Part shown: positions 22,950-31,492 of the stretch, piece by piece | How the letters are laid out: every line of letters begins with the position of its first letter | Numbering within the stretch: position 1 is the first letter of the stretch | Assembly (NCBI RefSeq): GCF_041435115.1 | Contig: NZ_CP108049.1 | Location: forward strand, 25,855 to 89,854 | DNA length: 64,000 bases | Direction: 5' to 3' | Source: Streptomyces sp. NBC_00289 | GTDB taxonomy: Bacteria > Actinomycetota > Actinomycetes > Streptomycetales > Streptomycetaceae | Made by a program: the position numbers and the translations under genes | Notes under the pieces: generated by a model | What the model was told of the DNA's origin: nothing | The model's database searches: none | The model's input: only the letters and a program-made list of their open reading frames with translations

Positions 22950-24092
22950 ATGAAACTCACCATCGACACCGACAAGCTCGCCGACGCCGCCCAGTGGGCG
23001 CTGCGTGCCGTCCCCGGCAACCCGCCCGCCCCGGTCCTGGCCGGCCTGCGCCTCGAAGCCGCCAGCGACAACACCCTGACCCTGGCCGGGTTCGACTACT
23101 ACCGCTCCGCCCGCGCCCGCGAGGACTGCGAGGTGTCCGAGCCCGGCACGCTCCTGGTGCCCGGCCGCGTCTTCACCGACATCGTCAAGGCCTTCCCCAA
23201 GGGCAAACCGACCACGCTGGCCCTGGACGGCACCGACCTCGCCCTGTCCTGCGGCACCGCGCACATCCTCCTGCCGACCCTGCCGCTGGACGACTACCCG
23301 ACCCTGCCGACGATCTCCGGCGCGAGCGGCACGGTCGACGGCGCCGCACTGGCCGCAGCCGGCGCCCGGGTCGCAGTGGCCGCCGCCACCGACGACACCA
23401 TCCCGACGTTGACCGGCGTCCAGTTCGACCTCACCGACACCACGCTCACGCTGTCGGCGACCGACCGCTACGGCTTCCACGTCGCCGATGTGCCCTGGAC
23501 CCCCAACCAGGCCCCCAAGGGCAAGGGGAAGAACAGGCCCCGCGTCGCGGGCAGCGCGCTCGTACCGGCCGACGCCGTGCGCGACGCCGCCCGCATCCTC
23601 GCCGACGCCGACAAGGCAGAACTCACCATCACCGAGTCCCAGTTCGCCATCAGCGTCCCCGGCCGGTGGGCCACCGGCAGCCTCATCGAGGGCGCACTCC
23701 CCGACTACACCCACTTGTTCCCCACCGAGTTCACGTCCGTCGCCACCACCGGCGCCGAGGCTCTGACCGACGCCATCAAGCACATTCAGCCGCTGCTGGG
23801 CAAGGCCGACCCGATGGTCCTCGAAGTCACCGACGGCCAGATCACCGTGCGCGCCGGTACCGACGACAAGGGTCGCGGCCGCGACCAGGTCCACGCCGAC
23901 ATCGAAGGCGACCCGTTGACCATCGCCTTCAACCCCGGCCTGCTGCTCAAGACGCTCCAGCAGATCGACGGGCCCGTCGCGCAGTTCAACTTCACCACCG
24001 CGACCAAGCCCGCCCTCGTGCACGGCGTCGACCAGGCAGACGTCTTCCGAGGCCTGGTCATGCCGATCCGCCTCACCAGCATCAGCGGCTGA
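22950..24092 (+). CDS. dnaN: DNA polymerase III beta subunit (sliding clamp) paralogue
   Basis: This 380-residue protein has the three-domain DnaN layout: KLTIDTDKLADAAQWALRAVP at the start, then LTLAGFDYYRSARA, the second repeat (TLSATDRYGFHVADVPW) and an end with KPALVHG and LVMPIRLTSISG, as in clamps. ATG 22950 follows GAAAAGGCCCTG. The length is close to the usual 370-380. Streptomyces carry a chromosomal dnaN next to dnaA; this copy lies amid plasmid genes with no dnaA or recF, so it is an accessory clamp. It may serve plasmid replication or conjugal re-synthesis. Confidence 0.85.
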   Translation: MKLTIDTDKLADAAQWALRAVPGNPPAPVLAGLRLEAASDNTLTLAGFDYYRSARAREDCEVSEPGTLLVPGRVFTDIVKAFPKGKPTTLALDGTDLALSCGTAHILLPTLPLDDYPTLPTISGASGTVDGAALAAAGARVAVAAATDDTIPTLTGVQFDLTDTTLTLSATDRYGFHVADVPWTPNQAPKGKGKNRPRVAGSALVPADAVRDAARILADADKAELTITESQFAISVPGRWATGSLIEGALPDYTHLFPTEFTSVATTGAEALTDAIKHIQPLLGKADPMVLEVTDGQITVRAGTDDKGRGRDQVHADIEGDPLTIAFNPGLLLKTLQQIDGPVAQFNFTTATKPALVHGVDQADVFRGLVMPIRLTSISG

Positions 24093-24126
24093 ACGACTCG
24101 CCCCGCCGACACCAGCCACACAACCC

Positions 24127-24170
24127 GGAGCGCCGCCCCCGCCACCCTGCGGGCGCGGCGCTCCCCCTTT
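24127..24170 (+). terminator. Hairpin terminator after the clamp gene
   Basis: GGAGCGCCGCCCCCGC pairs with GCGGGCGCGGCGCTCC (one mismatch), followed by a C/T run ending CCCTTTT. Confidence 0.8.
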
Positions 24171-24187
24171 TCACGAAGGAGCCACAC

Positions 24188-25081
24188 ATGCCCACCACCC
24201 CACCGACACCCGAGCGAGCCCAGCAACTGCTGGCGCAGCTGGAGCGGTACGGGTCCCGCGAGAACGGGCAGCTCGCCGTCGGCCGGCGCCTCTTGCAGGA
24301 GCACCCCGACCTGCCGCTGACCGGCTTCGCGATCTCCAGCAGCATGTGCCCCGAGCCGGGCCGTCCCCTGCACAGCCTGATCCTGCGCGTCGGTGAACAC
24401 GACACCGACGGCATCACGGCGTGGGCGCGCGCTCTGGGCACCGAGCCGGCCATCGACGGCGCCCGCTACCGGCTCGACACTGTCCTGGACGGCATCGGGA
24501 TCTGGGGGTCGGCGACGATCTCCGAGGCCGACTACGACATGGACCAGGCGGTGTTCGTCCCGTCCGGCGACGACGTCAGCTTCACCCTGCGGGGTCTGCT
24601 CGTGACCGAGTTCGGGGAGGACGGCGACCTGCTCTTCAGCGGCCACCCGCCCGCGCGGGAAGTCCTGGCCGCCACGAGCGCCTACTACCGCCACATCTGC
24701 GGGCAGCGCCTGCGCCCGTTCGACGGGCGCGACCTCGCCGACAGCATCACCCGCGGCTGGTGCCGGTTCGTCGCCTACCCCACCCGCACCGACTGGCGGA
24801 TCCGCAGCGCATCACAGGACACCCCCGGCGCCCTCCCCGTCACCTGGATGTACGCCCAGGAGGGCGACACCCAGGACCTCAGCGACCCCGTCCACTGCCC
24901 GTCCTGCGGGCGCCCCAGCCGCGGACTCGACTACGACCACGTGACCGGCCAGCGCGTACACCTCTGTCCCTCACCCGACTGCCGGCACCAGTGGCCCGTC
25001 GACGACTCCCCGACACCCGCGCCGGACCCCGAGGTCACCGAACACCGCCAGGACCAGCGCGCCGCCCTCGCCGCCCGCTGA
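24188..25081 (+). CDS. Hypothetical protein with C-terminal zinc ribbon (297 aa)
   Basis: ATG 24188 follows GAAGGAG. The body (1-230) is mixed alpha/beta without a recognised family. Near the C-terminus CPSCG is followed about 20 residues later by CPSPDCRHQW, a probable zinc ribbon. It heads the unit that continues through the HIT-fusion gene. Confidence 0.65.
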   Translation: MPTTPPTPERAQQLLAQLERYGSRENGQLAVGRRLLQEHPDLPLTGFAISSSMCPEPGRPLHSLILRVGEHDTDGITAWARALGTEPAIDGARYRLDTVLDGIGIWGSATISEADYDMDQAVFVPSGDDVSFTLRGLLVTEFGEDGDLLFSGHPPAREVLAATSAYYRHICGQRLRPFDGRDLADSITRGWCRFVAYPTRTDWRIRSASQDTPGALPVTWMYAQEGDTQDLSDPVHCPSCGRPSRGLDYDHVTGQRVHLCPSPDCRHQWPVDDSPTPAPDPEVTEHRQDQRAALAAR

Positions 25082-25142
25082 CCCCGCCTCACCCCGGAGC
25101 GGCGGCCCGGAGCCCCTCCTTCGTACGAGCCTGGAGACCCCC

Positions 25143-25925
25143 GTGTACGACGTGTTCATCGACTCCTTCGGCGCCCGCTGGCAGGACCCGCCACCGCCCC
25201 GCTACCGAGCCGCCGTCCTCGCCATCAACCTCACCAACCAGTTACTGAACCCGCCGGACGACCCGGCCCTCGCCGACACCGTCGCCCGCCAGACCGGACA
25301 GGACGCCGACGTACGCGACTACGTCCTCGCGACGCTGGGCGCGGCCCGCATCATCGACGACGCCGTGCACGAACTCACCGCCCTGCGCGCCGCCACCGAC
25401 GCCTACCACCCGGTCCAGCTCCTGGTGAACTGCTGGTACGGCCGCCACCGGGCACCCGCCATCGCCGACGCGATCGGACGGCGCATGCAGGAGGCCGGCG
25501 CCACCGTCGCGGTCACCCACCACCACATCAACCGCCCGCCGGTACCCCGCAAACACCCGCGCCCCGACTGCCCGTTCTGCCGGATCATCCACGACGGCGC
25601 CCCGGCGACGATCGTCCGGGAGTGGGCCGACGCCCTCGCGATCAGGCCCCGCAGCGGCGGCTGCACCGACGGCCACCTCCTGGTCCTGCCGCACGGCCAC
25701 GTCGCGGACTTCACGACCGACCCGGTCGTCTCCGCCACCGTCCAGCTGCGCGCCGCCGAACTCGCCCAGGAGCTGGGCGGCCAGTGGAACTACCTCACCT
25801 CCTGCGGCCCGGACGCGACACAGACCGTGCTCCACCTGCACGGCCACCTCGTTCCCCGCGCCGCCGACGACGGCCTCGCCCTCCCCTGGATCAACCCCAC
25901 CCGCGAACAGGAGCCCGCCCGATGA
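25143..25925 (+). CDS. RapZ C-terminal-like domain fused to a HIT-family hydrolase domain
   Basis: Residues about 60-130 resemble the RapZ C-terminal domain (VNCWYGRHRAPAIADAIGRR, then AVTHHHIN), which binds small RNA and a sugar nucleotide in Gammaproteobacteria. Residues about 140-245 are a HIT domain (CPFCRIIHDG, GHLLVLPHGHVADF and the catalytic triad HLHGHLVPR). HIT enzymes hydrolyse nucleotidyl linkages. GTG 25143 is the only well-placed start. Residue 34 is encoded by TTA (25242-25244), suggesting bldA dependence. The combination is unusual and a nucleotide-signal role is possible. Confidence 0.75.
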   Translation: MYDVFIDSFGARWQDPPPPRYRAAVLAINLTNQLLNPPDDPALADTVARQTGQDADVRDYVLATLGAARIIDDAVHELTALRAATDAYHPVQLLVNCWYGRHRAPAIADAIGRRMQEAGATVAVTHHHINRPPVPRKHPRPDCPFCRIIHDGAPATIVREWADALAIRPRSGGCTDGHLLVLPHGHVADFTTDPVVSATVQLRAAELAQELGGQWNYLTSCGPDATQTVLHLHGHLVPRAADDGLALPWINPTREQEPAR

Positions 25926-26611
25926 AGCGCCCCTCCCTCTTCCGCCGCTGCGGCAACGCCCCCGGAGCCCTCGCCCCCGAGGACCAGGCCACCGTCGACC
26001 AGTTCCGCGCCATGCTCACCGCCCTGCGTAACCCGGAGCCCTGGACGCCCGGCCACTGCCAGGACGTCGCGGTGCGGGTCGGCGGGCTCCTCGAGCGCGC
26101 CCACACCCGGCCCGGCGACGACCACGGCCGCGACCTCATCGCCGTCGCCCTGGTCCACCCCGACACCCCGCACGCGTCGGCCTACCTCCGCGGCCACCAG
26201 CTCGGCTACACCGACAAGGGCTGGCTCCGATGCCCGACCAACACGATCATCGGCGTCTGGCAGCCCGTCTACGCGATGCTCACCCACGCCGCGGCCGGGC
26301 TCGATCTCCCCGCCGACGTCGGCATGGCACCCGCCACGTACGGCCTCCACGTCCAAGCCCGGAAGCCGGACTGCACCGGCTACACGCTGCTCCGCATCGG
26401 TCCGTACACCCAGACCTGGCTCGCCAGTCGCGACGCCAGCCGCCTCAACAGCGAGCTGGACGGCCGGGCGGCCACCGTCCTCCCCGGGTACACCCTCATC
26501 GCGAAGGACGTGCCGTTCGACGTCAGCGACCACAAGCTCTACACCGACCCGTACGACACCGACGTCGTCGCACTCCTGGAGACCGCCATCGAGGGGGCGA
26601 GCGCGGAATGA
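25922..26611 (+). CDS. Hypothetical protein (229 aa)
   Basis: ATG 25922 overlaps the stop of the HIT-fusion gene and its stop overlaps the next ATG. The sequence is mixed alpha/beta with no catalytic motif recognised. Histidine and tyrosine are frequent in the middle (ASAYLRGHQLGYTDKGWLRC). Function unknown; operon context links it to the HIT fusion. Confidence 0.6.
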   Translation: MKRPSLFRRCGNAPGALAPEDQATVDQFRAMLTALRNPEPWTPGHCQDVAVRVGGLLERAHTRPGDDHGRDLIAVALVHPDTPHASAYLRGHQLGYTDKGWLRCPTNTIIGVWQPVYAMLTHAAAGLDLPADVGMAPATYGLHVQARKPDCTGYTLLRIGPYTQTWLASRDASRLNSELDGRAATVLPGYTLIAKDVPFDVSDHKLYTDPYDTDVVALLETAIEGASAE

Positions 26612-27141
26612 CCGCCGCCACGACCCTCTACACGATCGAGACCAGCGAGGACGACGACGGCACGACTGTCCCCGCCGAAGGCATCTGGACCCCCGGCAGT
26701 GAGGATGCGGCCGACGCCGGGTTCATCGCCTACGGCGAGCTGTACGTCGCTGGCATCGGAACTCCGAACGACGACGGCCTTTACCCGGACAGGTTCGTCG
26801 TCCTCGGTCACCACCGGTGGGCAGACATCATTGGGTCCGCCACCGCGTACATGGACCGAGTCCACGGCTTGCGGAACTTGCACCTGTACCCCGGCGATGA
26901 CCCCTCGGTGCTCATCCCCCGCATTCCGCGAGCCGTTCACGCTTTCGGGGTGTTCCTGAAGCATCCGCACCCGGACTATCCCTGCGGCTGCGAGTGGGAA
27001 AACACCTGGCGCATCGTCTGGGCGCCGCCCACCGAGCCCGGCGCCATCCCGATCACCGCCATGCGGCACCCCGCAGCACCGGCGACCGCTGCCGGACTCC
27101 CCGATCCCGACCGGGGAGCACCCGCCACCTGGGCGCGCTGA
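26608..27141 (+). CDS. Hypothetical protein (177 aa)
   Basis: The last gene of the coupled unit, starting at ATG 26608. It is acidic and beta-rich with a CGCEWENTW segment near residue 130. No family was recognised. A T-tailed terminator follows 58 bp after its stop. Confidence 0.6.
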   Translation: MTAATTLYTIETSEDDDGTTVPAEGIWTPGSEDAADAGFIAYGELYVAGIGTPNDDGLYPDRFVVLGHHRWADIIGSATAYMDRVHGLRNLHLYPGDDPSVLIPRIPRAVHAFGVFLKHPHPDYPCGCEWENTWRIVWAPPTEPGAIPITAMRHPAAPATAAGLPDPDRGAPATWAR

Positions 27142-27198
27142 AAGGCGGCCGCTGCTGCCGATCGGACCTCGGTCGGCTGAACCGCCCCACCGCACACG

Positions 27199-27245
27199 AG
27201 GCCCTGGCCCCGGCGATCAACTCGCCTGGGGGCAGGGCCTTTTTG
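27199..27245 (+). terminator. Intrinsic terminator with T-run
   Basis: AGGCCCTGGCCCC pairs imperfectly with TGGGGGCAGGGCCT and is followed by TTTTT. It closes the left-hand block. Confidence 0.85.
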
Positions 27246-27317
27246 CGTTTACGGGGGCCGCCGCAGTCCCGGCCAGTGCCTCGCGCGGGGCATTGGCGCC
27301 CGCTTCCCCTCACTCAC

Positions 27318-27361
27318 GACCAAGATCATTCTTCTACAATTGTGGAAGAATGATCTTGGTC
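27318..27361. promoter_or_regulatory. 44-bp near-perfect AT-rich palindrome upstream of parA (operator or parS candidate)
   Basis: GACCAAGATCATTCTTC (27318-27334) is mirrored by GAAGAATGATCTTGGTC (27345-27361) around the self-complementary centre ACAATTGT, with one mismatched pair. It is strikingly AT-rich for this DNA and ends 13 bp before the parA start. It may be the par operator, the centromere, or both. Confidence 0.7.
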
Positions 27362-27374
27362 GGGGAGTGGGTGG

Positions 27375-28283
27375 ATGTGGGCGCGCTGGGCAGAGAAGGG
27401 CGGCGCCCTGGATATCGTCCCTGCCATGACCGAAACCACGTCGGGCCCGCTCGCCGGTGCCCACGGGCTTCCCGCGCCTCGCGTCGGCAGGCCCGAGCAG
27501 ACCCGCATCATCGCCATGTGCAACCAGAAGGGTGGCGTCGGCAAGACGACCACCACCATCAACCTCGCCGGAGCGCTCGCAGAACACGGACGACGCGTCC
27601 TGCTCTGCGACTGCGACCCTCAGGGCAACGCCACGAGCTCCTTCAAGGTCCCCATGCTGGACGACGACAAGGGGCCCACGCAGGCCACCGTCGTCATCGA
27701 CATGTCCGACCCTCACAAGCTGGTCGCCAAGACCAAGGTGGAGAACATCGACGTCCTGCCCGCCAGCATGGACATGGCCTTCCTGCCTTCCCGGCTGCGG
27801 GAGACGGGGTCGGCCAACCAGTTCTACGCCCGGATGCTGGAGCACTTCCAGGGCGAGTACGACGACATCCTGCTCGACATGCGTCCCGCTCTGGACACGG
27901 ACACCGACTCGCAGACCGCCGCCGCGACGGCCGCGATCATCATGGTCGACGTCGACGAGTGGGCGATGAAGGCCGTCAAGATGCAGGTAGCCCAGCACAA
28001 GAAGATCATGACCGCTATGGGGCGCCCGTCTGACGACCTGGACATCCTCGGCATGGTCATCGGCCGCGTCATGAAGCCCATGGGCGACTTCGACGCCGCC
28101 GTCTACAAGCAGCTCCGCAACCACCCGCGCATCCCGCTCCTGGGAGAGATCCCCGTCCGGTCCGCCGACCTCAAGGAATCCCGCAACAAGGGACTGCCTG
28201 TCGTGTTCTACCGGCCCAAGACAGACACCGCCGGCTTCTTCCGCACGATCGTCTCCAACGCCAAGCTGGTGACCGCCGCGTGA
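27375..28283 (+). CDS. parA: ParA-family partition ATPase
   Basis: This 302-residue protein has the deviant Walker A KGGVGKTT (52-59), the switch motif LLCDCDPQGNATS and DDILLDMRPALD in place of the usual Walker B aspartate context. ATG 27375 is preferred because GGGGAG lies eight bases upstream; ATG 27426 has no site. ParA ATPases form DNA-bound gradients that pull plasmid complexes apart. It is coupled (GTGA overlap) to its partner gene, and a palindrome lies directly upstream for likely autoregulation. Confidence 0.9.
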   Translation: MWARWAEKGGALDIVPAMTETTSGPLAGAHGLPAPRVGRPEQTRIIAMCNQKGGVGKTTTTINLAGALAEHGRRVLLCDCDPQGNATSSFKVPMLDDDKGPTQATVVIDMSDPHKLVAKTKVENIDVLPASMDMAFLPSRLRETGSANQFYARMLEHFQGEYDDILLDMRPALDTDTDSQTAAATAAIIMVDVDEWAMKAVKMQVAQHKKIMTAMGRPSDDLDILGMVIGRVMKPMGDFDAAVYKQLRNHPRIPLLGEIPVRSADLKESRNKGLPVVFYRPKTDTAGFFRTIVSNAKLVTAA

Positions 28284-29197
28284 GCGACAAAGACTTCGAG
28301 CTGGACGGCTGGGACGACGACGATGCGTCCACGGACGCCGCCACCAGCCTGACCAAGACCGCTGAGCGCGTCGAAGAAGAGCGCCAGGCACTGACCGAGC
28401 AAGCCCTCGCCGAACGGATCACCGCGGCCGTCACCGCCGCCCGGCCCGGACTCGACAAGATCCCCGATCCCGTCGACCCGGCAGGCGCCGGTGACCTCAC
28501 CACGGACGAGCAGGAACGCCTCGCCGCCTGCGTGGCCGGCATCGAGCTGCTCTCCACGGCGACGTGGGTCGCGGGCAAGTCCCTCGACACAGTCGCCACC
28601 GGCCGCCTGTTCCGGAAGATCCCGCACAAGCTGGAGCCCGAGCGCTGCTACAAGACCATCGAAGAATGGTCGGAGACCGAGCACGGGATCAGCCGCTCCC
28701 GGTGCAGCCAGCTCCGTGACGGCTGGGAGCTCGGTGAAGTGCTCGCCGTCCGCGGCCACAAAGCCCCCGAGGGGCAAGTACGCGAGCTCGTACCGTTCTT
28801 CAAGCAGCACGGCCTCAAGGCCGCCGTCGGCGTGTACGAGATGGTCGCCCAGGCCGTCGGCGCGAACAAGATCACGGCCAAGCGGCTACGTGAGACTGTG
28901 AAGCTGTTCCCCGGAGACCTCGCACTCAGCGATGAGGACGACGTCAACGTCATCGCCCAGTCCCTCGCCGGAGTCATAGAGGGAGCTACGCCGCCGGCCC
29001 CCAAGCCGTCGACGGGGCTGGACGTCGAACTCAAGCGGGACGTCGACCGGCGCTCCCTGGCTCTCGCAGACAGGCTTGACCGTCCACGCATCCCTCGGAA
29101 CGAGGTCCTGACCCACATCCTGGCCGCCTTCGTCGACGACAAGGACTCACGGGTCTTCGATGTCGTCTGCGAGAGGATGAAGACCAGCAACAGCTGA
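28280..29197 (+). CDS. Putative partition partner of ParA (non-canonical ParB-like protein)
   Basis: The 305-residue product of the second par gene lacks the usual ParB N-terminal nuclease-like CTP-binding motifs. An acidic start (DGWDDDDAS) is followed by a helical region with an HTH-like segment (about 130-165: TIEEWSETEHGISRSRCSQL). The C-terminal portion (VLTHILAAFVDDKDSRVFDVV) could dimerise. Its role as the DNA-binding adaptor is inferred from the overlap with parA. Confidence 0.65.
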   Translation: MSDKDFELDGWDDDDASTDAATSLTKTAERVEEERQALTEQALAERITAAVTAARPGLDKIPDPVDPAGAGDLTTDEQERLAACVAGIELLSTATWVAGKSLDTVATGRLFRKIPHKLEPERCYKTIEEWSETEHGISRSRCSQLRDGWELGEVLAVRGHKAPEGQVRELVPFFKQHGLKAAVGVYEMVAQAVGANKITAKRLRETVKLFPGDLALSDEDDVNVIAQSLAGVIEGATPPAPKPSTGLDVELKRDVDRRSLALADRLDRPRIPRNEVLTHILAAFVDDKDSRVFDVVCERMKTSNS

Positions 29198-29207
29198 AGT
29201 CCAAACA

Positions 29208-29250
29208 CGATGGGGCGCCCGACCAAGAGTGGTGGCCGGGCGCCCCATCG
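29208..29250 (+). terminator. Strong hairpin terminator after the par operon
   Basis: CGATGGGGCGCCCGACCA pairs with TGGCCGGGCGCCCCATCG with a single mismatch. Confidence 0.85.
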
Positions 29251-29321
29251 CGTCTACAAGCGCACCCTACTCGCCGACAGGCTGCAAGATCCCGTGAGTT
29301 GAGGAACGTCGTACCGGACAG

Positions 29322-29543
29322 CTAGTTCTGGAACTCCGTGCTGTTCACGCCGAAGAACGACGGCTTGGCGGGGCGGACCTCGGACTGCTCCAACGCGTCG
29401 GCCAGCTTGACGAACCCCTCGCTGCGCCGGACGACGTTCAGGAACTTGCCCAGCGCCTCCTTGTCGTCCCACAGTTCCTGCGCGGTGCTGATGATCAGCG
29501 ACTTCAGGTGTTCCGACTCGCTGACTGCCTCGTTCGCTGCCAT
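29322..29543 (-). CDS. Small hypothetical protein (73 aa)
   Basis: ATG 29543 follows GGAGGGGAG on the minus strand. The first 50 residues are helical (HLKSLIISTAQELWDDKEAL, RRSEGFVKLADALEQ) and the end is aromatic and polar (SFFGVNSTEFQN). It lies between the par terminator and the PIN gene, reading opposite to both. It may be a small regulator or a peptide precursor; no family was recognised. Confidence 0.6.
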   Translation of the reverse strand: MAANEAVSESEHLKSLIISTAQELWDDKEALGKFLNVVRRSEGFVKLADALEQSEVRPAKPSFFGVNSTEFQN

Positions 29544-29692
29544 GACTCTCCCCTCCTGGTCATCGAAACGATCAGCCAACCAACCGGCCCCGACGCCCGC
29601 AAGACCGCCAAGAGCCTCAAGTCCCCATGGACGCGGTGCCGGTTACCGAATGACCCGACGGAAGGCGCAGCGGACCTGCTCAACCATGGAGG

Positions 29693-30586
29693 ATGATCGA
29701 GGGCATGCCCAAGAAGCCGCCGCCTCCGACCTACGTTGAGCATCTGCTGTCCGAACTGGCGGACACGGAAGCCTCCTACTCTGCCGTGCTGGAAAGCTCC
29801 CAGGTCCGGGCACGGCAGATGAGCGGCGGGGGTGTCCAAATCATCGGGCACCCCTGGGCCTGGGTGCCGAGCGCTCCGGACACCGAGGCCCGCAGAATGG
29901 AGCTGCTGCGACAGGTACGTGACTGGGCACCCCGCTTCCGGCTCCTCTTCCCCCACCCCACGCCAGATGTAGAACGCCGCATGGACGACGCGATCGGCCT
30001 GCTGGAGGACTGGCTGGTCCGGGACGGCCGGGCGAAGCATCGCGCGCCTCGGGACATCCCCGGGGCGATGACCCGGCTGGGTGAGGCTGCCGCAGTGCTC
30101 CGTGAGCTCGTTGAGCTGCTACCGGATGACGACTGGCGGGTGCGCGTGGTCGTGGACACCAACACCTTGATGGACGACCCCGACGTGGCGATCTACGGGG
30201 ACATCGTCGGCCCGCGCTACATGGTGCACCTCTTGCCCGTCGTACTGCGCGAGGTGGACGACCTCAAACGCAGCGGCACACGGCCGGAGCGCCGGGAGGC
30301 CGCGAAGAAGGCCGACAAGAGGCTGAAGGCGATGCGCGACAACGGCGACGTACTCAAGGGCGCACGAGTCGCGGGCGATGTCTACGCCGTCTTCGAGCAC
30401 ATCGAACCACGCTCGGAGGGCCTTCCCTCCTGGCTCGACCTGGACGTCCCCGACGACCGCTTCATCGCTTCCACGCTGCTGCTGCAGTCCAGGCACCCCG
30501 GCTCCAAGTTGTATGCCGCGACCAACGACATCAACCTGCAGACCAAGCTCGCCGCAGTCGGCCTCCCCTACATCGAAAGAGCCTGA
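29693..30586 (+). CDS. PIN-domain protein (putative ribonuclease)
   Basis: The 297-residue protein has a helical N-terminal half (1-140). A PIN domain follows from about 150: VVVDTNTLMD with the first Asp, VVLREVDDLKRSG, and DVPDDRFIASTLLLQ then LYAATNDINLQTKLAAVG with the later acidic residues. PIN domains cut RNA using two metal ions. The start could be ATG 29693 or ATG 29705; the GGAGG site fits neither perfectly. No antitoxin-sized partner overlaps it, so it may be a stand-alone RNA-processing or defence nuclease. Confidence 0.8.
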   Translation: MIEGMPKKPPPPTYVEHLLSELADTEASYSAVLESSQVRARQMSGGGVQIIGHPWAWVPSAPDTEARRMELLRQVRDWAPRFRLLFPHPTPDVERRMDDAIGLLEDWLVRDGRAKHRAPRDIPGAMTRLGEAAAVLRELVELLPDDDWRVRVVVDTNTLMDDPDVAIYGDIVGPRYMVHLLPVVLREVDDLKRSGTRPERREAAKKADKRLKAMRDNGDVLKGARVAGDVYAVFEHIEPRSEGLPSWLDLDVPDDRFIASTLLLQSRHPGSKLYAATNDINLQTKLAAVGLPYIERA

Positions 30587-30651
30587 CCAGGGTCCATCCA
30601 ACAGCCGCCGTGCCGCCCCAAACCAACTCACCACGAAGGAGCCGCATTCGC

Positions 30652-31434
30652 ATGGGCGACGTCCCGACCCCCACGCAACGAGACCGAGCGATCTACCACC
30701 GGACCGGCCACTACATGGCCGACGTCGCCGAACTCCTCCTGCGCGACGGCTACCCCGTGATCCATGCAGGCTCCTGCCAGCCCGAGCACATGAACGACCT
30801 CGAAGATGACGGCGGCGGGTACGTCGACCTCGCTCCCGAGGTCCTCACCCAGGTGAACGGGGCGCACCAGAACGCCATGGAGCTGCACCTTGCATGGGAC
30901 ACCAGCAGCGGCTGGGCCCTCGTCACCGAGATCCCCAAAGCCAAAGACGTCACCCGCTGGATGGGAGCCGGCCTCACCCCGGCCCCCGAGAAGGTGGCTG
31001 GGTTCTTCCTCTCCGGCCTCCTGGACTTTCACAGCGCCGGCAGCGACGAACGCCCCTACTACCGGAAGCCCGGCCACGACCTCGACGGCCTGGCCGAACG
31101 CCTCGCGCCCTTCGACAGGAAAGGCTCCTTCAGGGATCGCTTCCACCATGCGCGGAACGCCGCAGCCGAGCGCCTGGCTATCGACGCCATGCTCTCCGAA
31201 GACACCGTCGTCTCCATTCCAGTGCGCGCCGGGGAACTCAAGGCCCTCCAGCAGCTTGCCCAGTTCGTCGATATGAGCGAGGCACTGCGCGGTGTCGCCG
31301 TACAACTCATCGCGGACCTGAAAGCCAGAGCGTCCTCAACGAGTGACGAGGGCCAGATCGAGTTCGTCAGGTCACACAGCACCGGAGTGGCACAGGCCAA
31401 GGAGATACGTCGGATAGGTCGCGGTCGCGGCTGA
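30652..31434 (+). CDS. Hypothetical protein (260 aa)
   Basis: ATG 30652 follows AAGGAG. It has a beta-rich core with LAWDTSSGWALVTEIPKAKDV, a region RWMGAGLTPAPEKVAGFF and a charged C-terminus. It starts 65 bp after the PIN gene on the same strand and may be co-transcribed. No family assignment is made. Confidence 0.65.
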   Translation: MGDVPTPTQRDRAIYHRTGHYMADVAELLLRDGYPVIHAGSCQPEHMNDLEDDGGGYVDLAPEVLTQVNGAHQNAMELHLAWDTSSGWALVTEIPKAKDVTRWMGAGLTPAPEKVAGFFLSGLLDFHSAGSDERPYYRKPGHDLDGLAERLAPFDRKGSFRDRFHHARNAAAERLAIDAMLSEDTVVSIPVRAGELKALQQLAQFVDMSEALRGVAVQLIADLKARASSTSDEGQIEFVRSHSTGVAQAKEIRRIGRGRG

Positions 31435-31452
31435 TCCTTCCGCAGCGCAGTA

Positions 31453-31492
31453 TTCGCACGGACCGAACCCAGCCGCGTTCGGTCCGTGCGAA
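31453..31492. terminator. Perfect 16-bp hairpin upstream of the relaxase gene
   Basis: TTCGCACGGACCGAAC pairs perfectly with GTTCGGTCCGTGCGAA around an 8-nt loop. It follows the stop at 31434 by 18 bp, so it may be a terminator. It also lies 200 bp before a relaxase gene, where oriT hairpins often occur. The rest of the gap to 31690 shows no gene. Confidence 0.6.
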
